Shown here: one piece after another, positions 5,684-6,896 of the stretch | Position numbering within the stretch: the stretch's first letter is position 1 | Layout of the letters: every line of letters starts with the position of its first letter | Source: DASPXY01 sp038227745 | Lineage (GTDB): Bacteria > Planctomycetota > Planctomycetia > Gemmatales > Gemmataceae | Direction of reading: 5' to 3' | Length of the DNA: 6,896 nucleotides | NCBI GenBank assembly: GCA_038227745.1 | Contig: JBBRPS010000560.1 | Location: 1 to 6,896 of the forward strand | Translations under genes and position numbers: made by a program | The notes under the pieces: generated by a model | Seen by the model: only the letters and a program-made list of their open reading frames with translations | The model's database searches: none | Told to the model about the DNA's origin: nothing

Positions 5684-6896
5684 ATGCCCACCTTCGCGAC
5701 GTTCCCACAGATGTTCGGCCACTTTCGCGTCCTGCGGAAGCTGGGCGAGGGAGGCATGGGGGCCGTCTACCTGGCCGAGGATACGCGCCTCGGCTGCCAG
5801 GTCGCCCTCAAGATCCCGCAAATCCGCGAGGACGACGGCCTAAAGCTGATCGAGCGCTTTCACCGCGAGGCCCGCCTCGCCCAGAGCGTTCACCACCCCT
5901 ACATCTGCCCGGTCTACGAGGTCGCCGACATCGCCGGCGTCCACTACCTGACCATGCCCATCATCGACGGGCCGCCTCTCTCTCGCCTGGTCGGGCCGGA
6001 ACAACCGTGGAAACAACGGGAGGCCGCCGAACTGGTCCGTCGCCTCGCCCTGGCGTTGCAGGCTTTGCACGAGCGGAAGGTGATCCATCGCGACCTGAAG
6101 CCGCACAACATCATGGTGCGGGCCGGCGGCGAGCCGATGCTGATGGATTTCGGACTGGCCTGTGCGCTCGGGGGAGAGGGGCCACGCCTGACCACCACCG
6201 GCAAGGCGCTCGGCACCCCGGCCTATATGCCGCCGGAACTCGTGACCGGGGACGACAAGGCCCTGAGTCCGGCTACGGACGTGTACGGCCTCGGAGTTAT
6301 CCTGTTTGAACTGCTGACGGGGCGACTCCCCTTTGAAGCAGCCGACCTACGGGTTCTCTTCTACCAGATCCTGATGGTGGCGCCCCCCACCCCCTCGACG
6401 CTGCGTGCGGATCTGGACCGCGCGTTGGAGGCGGTCTGCTTGAAAACGCTAGCCAAGGGCCCCGGGGAGCGTCACGCCGGCATGACCGAACTGGCCGCGG
6501 ATCTGGACGCCTACCTCGGGCGTGGGGCGGCGAGTGTCTCGCTGCCGGTCGGAGGTCTGGCGCCTGGGCTCATTCCGGCGGAGATGTTGTCGGAAGAGCT
6601 TCGCGTTGCCTGTCCGCAGTGCGGCCGGCGGCTGAAGGTCCCGCCCGCGTTCGTGGGTAAGCGGGTCCGATGCCCTGGCTGCCAAGGCCGCTTCGAGATG
6701 CCGGCCGACCCGCTGGCGACACCAGTAATTTTGTGTGGTGAGGAGGTACTTGTGAAGGGCCTCTTTGAGATGCCGACCGAGCTGCGGGCGACCCCGACCC
6801 CTATCCCCATGCCTGTCCGCGTCTTCCCCCCACCGGTGATGTCCAGGGCGGCAAGTGGCTCAACCCCTCCACCTCTCCCCATCTCTGTCCGCGAGC
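5684..6896 (+). CDS. Hanks-type serine/threonine protein kinase with zinc ribbon (3' end outside window)
   Basis: The frame stays open to the window edge (404 complete codons), so the C-terminus is missing. An in-frame TAA at 5663-5665 limits the start; ATG 5684 is the first available, with only a weak upstream AGG, and M10 is an alternative. Catalytic domain ~14-278: glycine loop LGEGGMGAVYL (20-30), ATP lysine K43 in VALK, helix-C E62, catalytic loop H135-R-D137-L-K-P-H-N142, metal-binding D155-F-G157, T-rich activation segment 169-178 (LTTTGKALGT), P-P-E185 in place of APE, D199 in TDVYGLG, and R263 near the end. All key residues are present, so an active kinase is expected. A zinc ribbon follows: C310-x2-C313-x16-C330-x2-C333 (CPQCGRRLKVPPAF and RCPGCQGRFEMP), a common planctomycete companion domain. 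A Pro-rich linker then runs to the edge. Such kinases usually carry a transmembrane helix and sensor domain (WD40, TPR or PQQ-like) further on; none is visible here. Substrates are unknown. Confidence 0.93.
   Translation, partial: MPTFATFPQMFGHFRVLRKLGEGGMGAVYLAEDTRLGCQVALKIPQIREDDGLKLIERFHREARLAQSVHHPYICPVYEVADIAGVHYLTMPIIDGPPLSRLVGPEQPWKQREAAELVRRLALALQALHERKVIHRDLKPHNIMVRAGGEPMLMDFGLACALGGEGPRLTTTGKALGTPAYMPPELVTGDDKALSPATDVYGLGVILFELLTGRLPFEAADLRVLFYQILMVAPPTPSTLRADLDRALEAVCLKTLAKGPGERHAGMTELAADLDAYLGRGAASVSLPVGGLAPGLIPAEMLSEELRVACPQCGRRLKVPPAFVGKRVRCPGCQGRFEMPADPLATPVILCGEEVLVKGLFEMPTELRATPTPIPMPVRVFPPPVMSRAASGSTPPPLPISVRE
6691..6795 (+). repeat. Degenerate in-frame direct repeat in the kinase linker
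   Basis: Bases 6691-6723 and 6763-6795 are identical at 27 of 33 positions, offset by 72 bases (24 codons, in frame). The protein reads FEMPADPLATP and then FEMPTELRATP. The segment between them (about 6724-6762) is noticeably more AT-rich than its surroundings and does not match the sequence after the second copy. It may be the decayed remains of a duplication of the zinc-ribbon tail. The repeat is seen directly; its origin is inferred. Confidence 0.55.

Noticed and set aside
1..6896. CRISPR array, tRNA, rRNA, transposase gene
   Set aside because: No regularly spaced direct repeats, no cloverleaf with CCA-adjacent acceptor, no conserved rRNA text and no DDE or serine recombinase motifs in any credible frame.

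Overview
The window is very GC-rich and reads as a planctomycete chromosome, most likely a Gemmata-like (Gemmataceae) bacterium or metagenome-assembled genome. Three things point there: a secreted PVC-type heme-binding CxxCH protein (beta-propeller, HEAT repeats and cytochrome c in one chain); a Hanks-type serine/threonine kinase followed by a planctomycete-style zinc ribbon; and intergenic inverted repeats, including a GTGGGCACTGCCCAC-type hairpin. The lineage call comes from recognising the protein families, not from a database search.

Layout. Bases 1-466 hold no credible gene but contain stacked inverted repeats, the largest a roughly 116-nt palindrome with a perfect 58-bp core. A promoter with an extended -10 and a strong Shine-Dalgarno site then lead into a type II toxin-antitoxin locus (501-1094): a ribbon-helix-helix antitoxin followed by an overlapping MazF/PemK toxin. 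The toxin frame is broken by a 1-nt shift in a run of five Gs, so it is drawn as a pseudogene. The antitoxin frame runs on unusually far into the toxin. The dominant gene (1320-4985) encodes an exported protein of 1221 residues. A conserved-type hairpin repeat (5094-5152) follows, then a small Phd/YefM-like antitoxin with no toxin partner (5256-5501), then a GC-rich hairpin, a second promoter-like site, and the start of a serine/threonine kinase (5684 to the window edge, C-terminus missing).

All genes lie on the plus strand, but the gaps, repeats and separate promoter-like sites suggest independent units rather than one operon. Only the antitoxin/toxin pair is clearly co-transcribed. Nothing here is convincingly a new defence or metabolic system. 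The points most worth a second look are the broken toxin with its read-through antitoxin, a 14-bp promoter motif shared by the TA locus and the kinase, the nested palindromes, and a degenerate in-frame duplication in the kinase linker.
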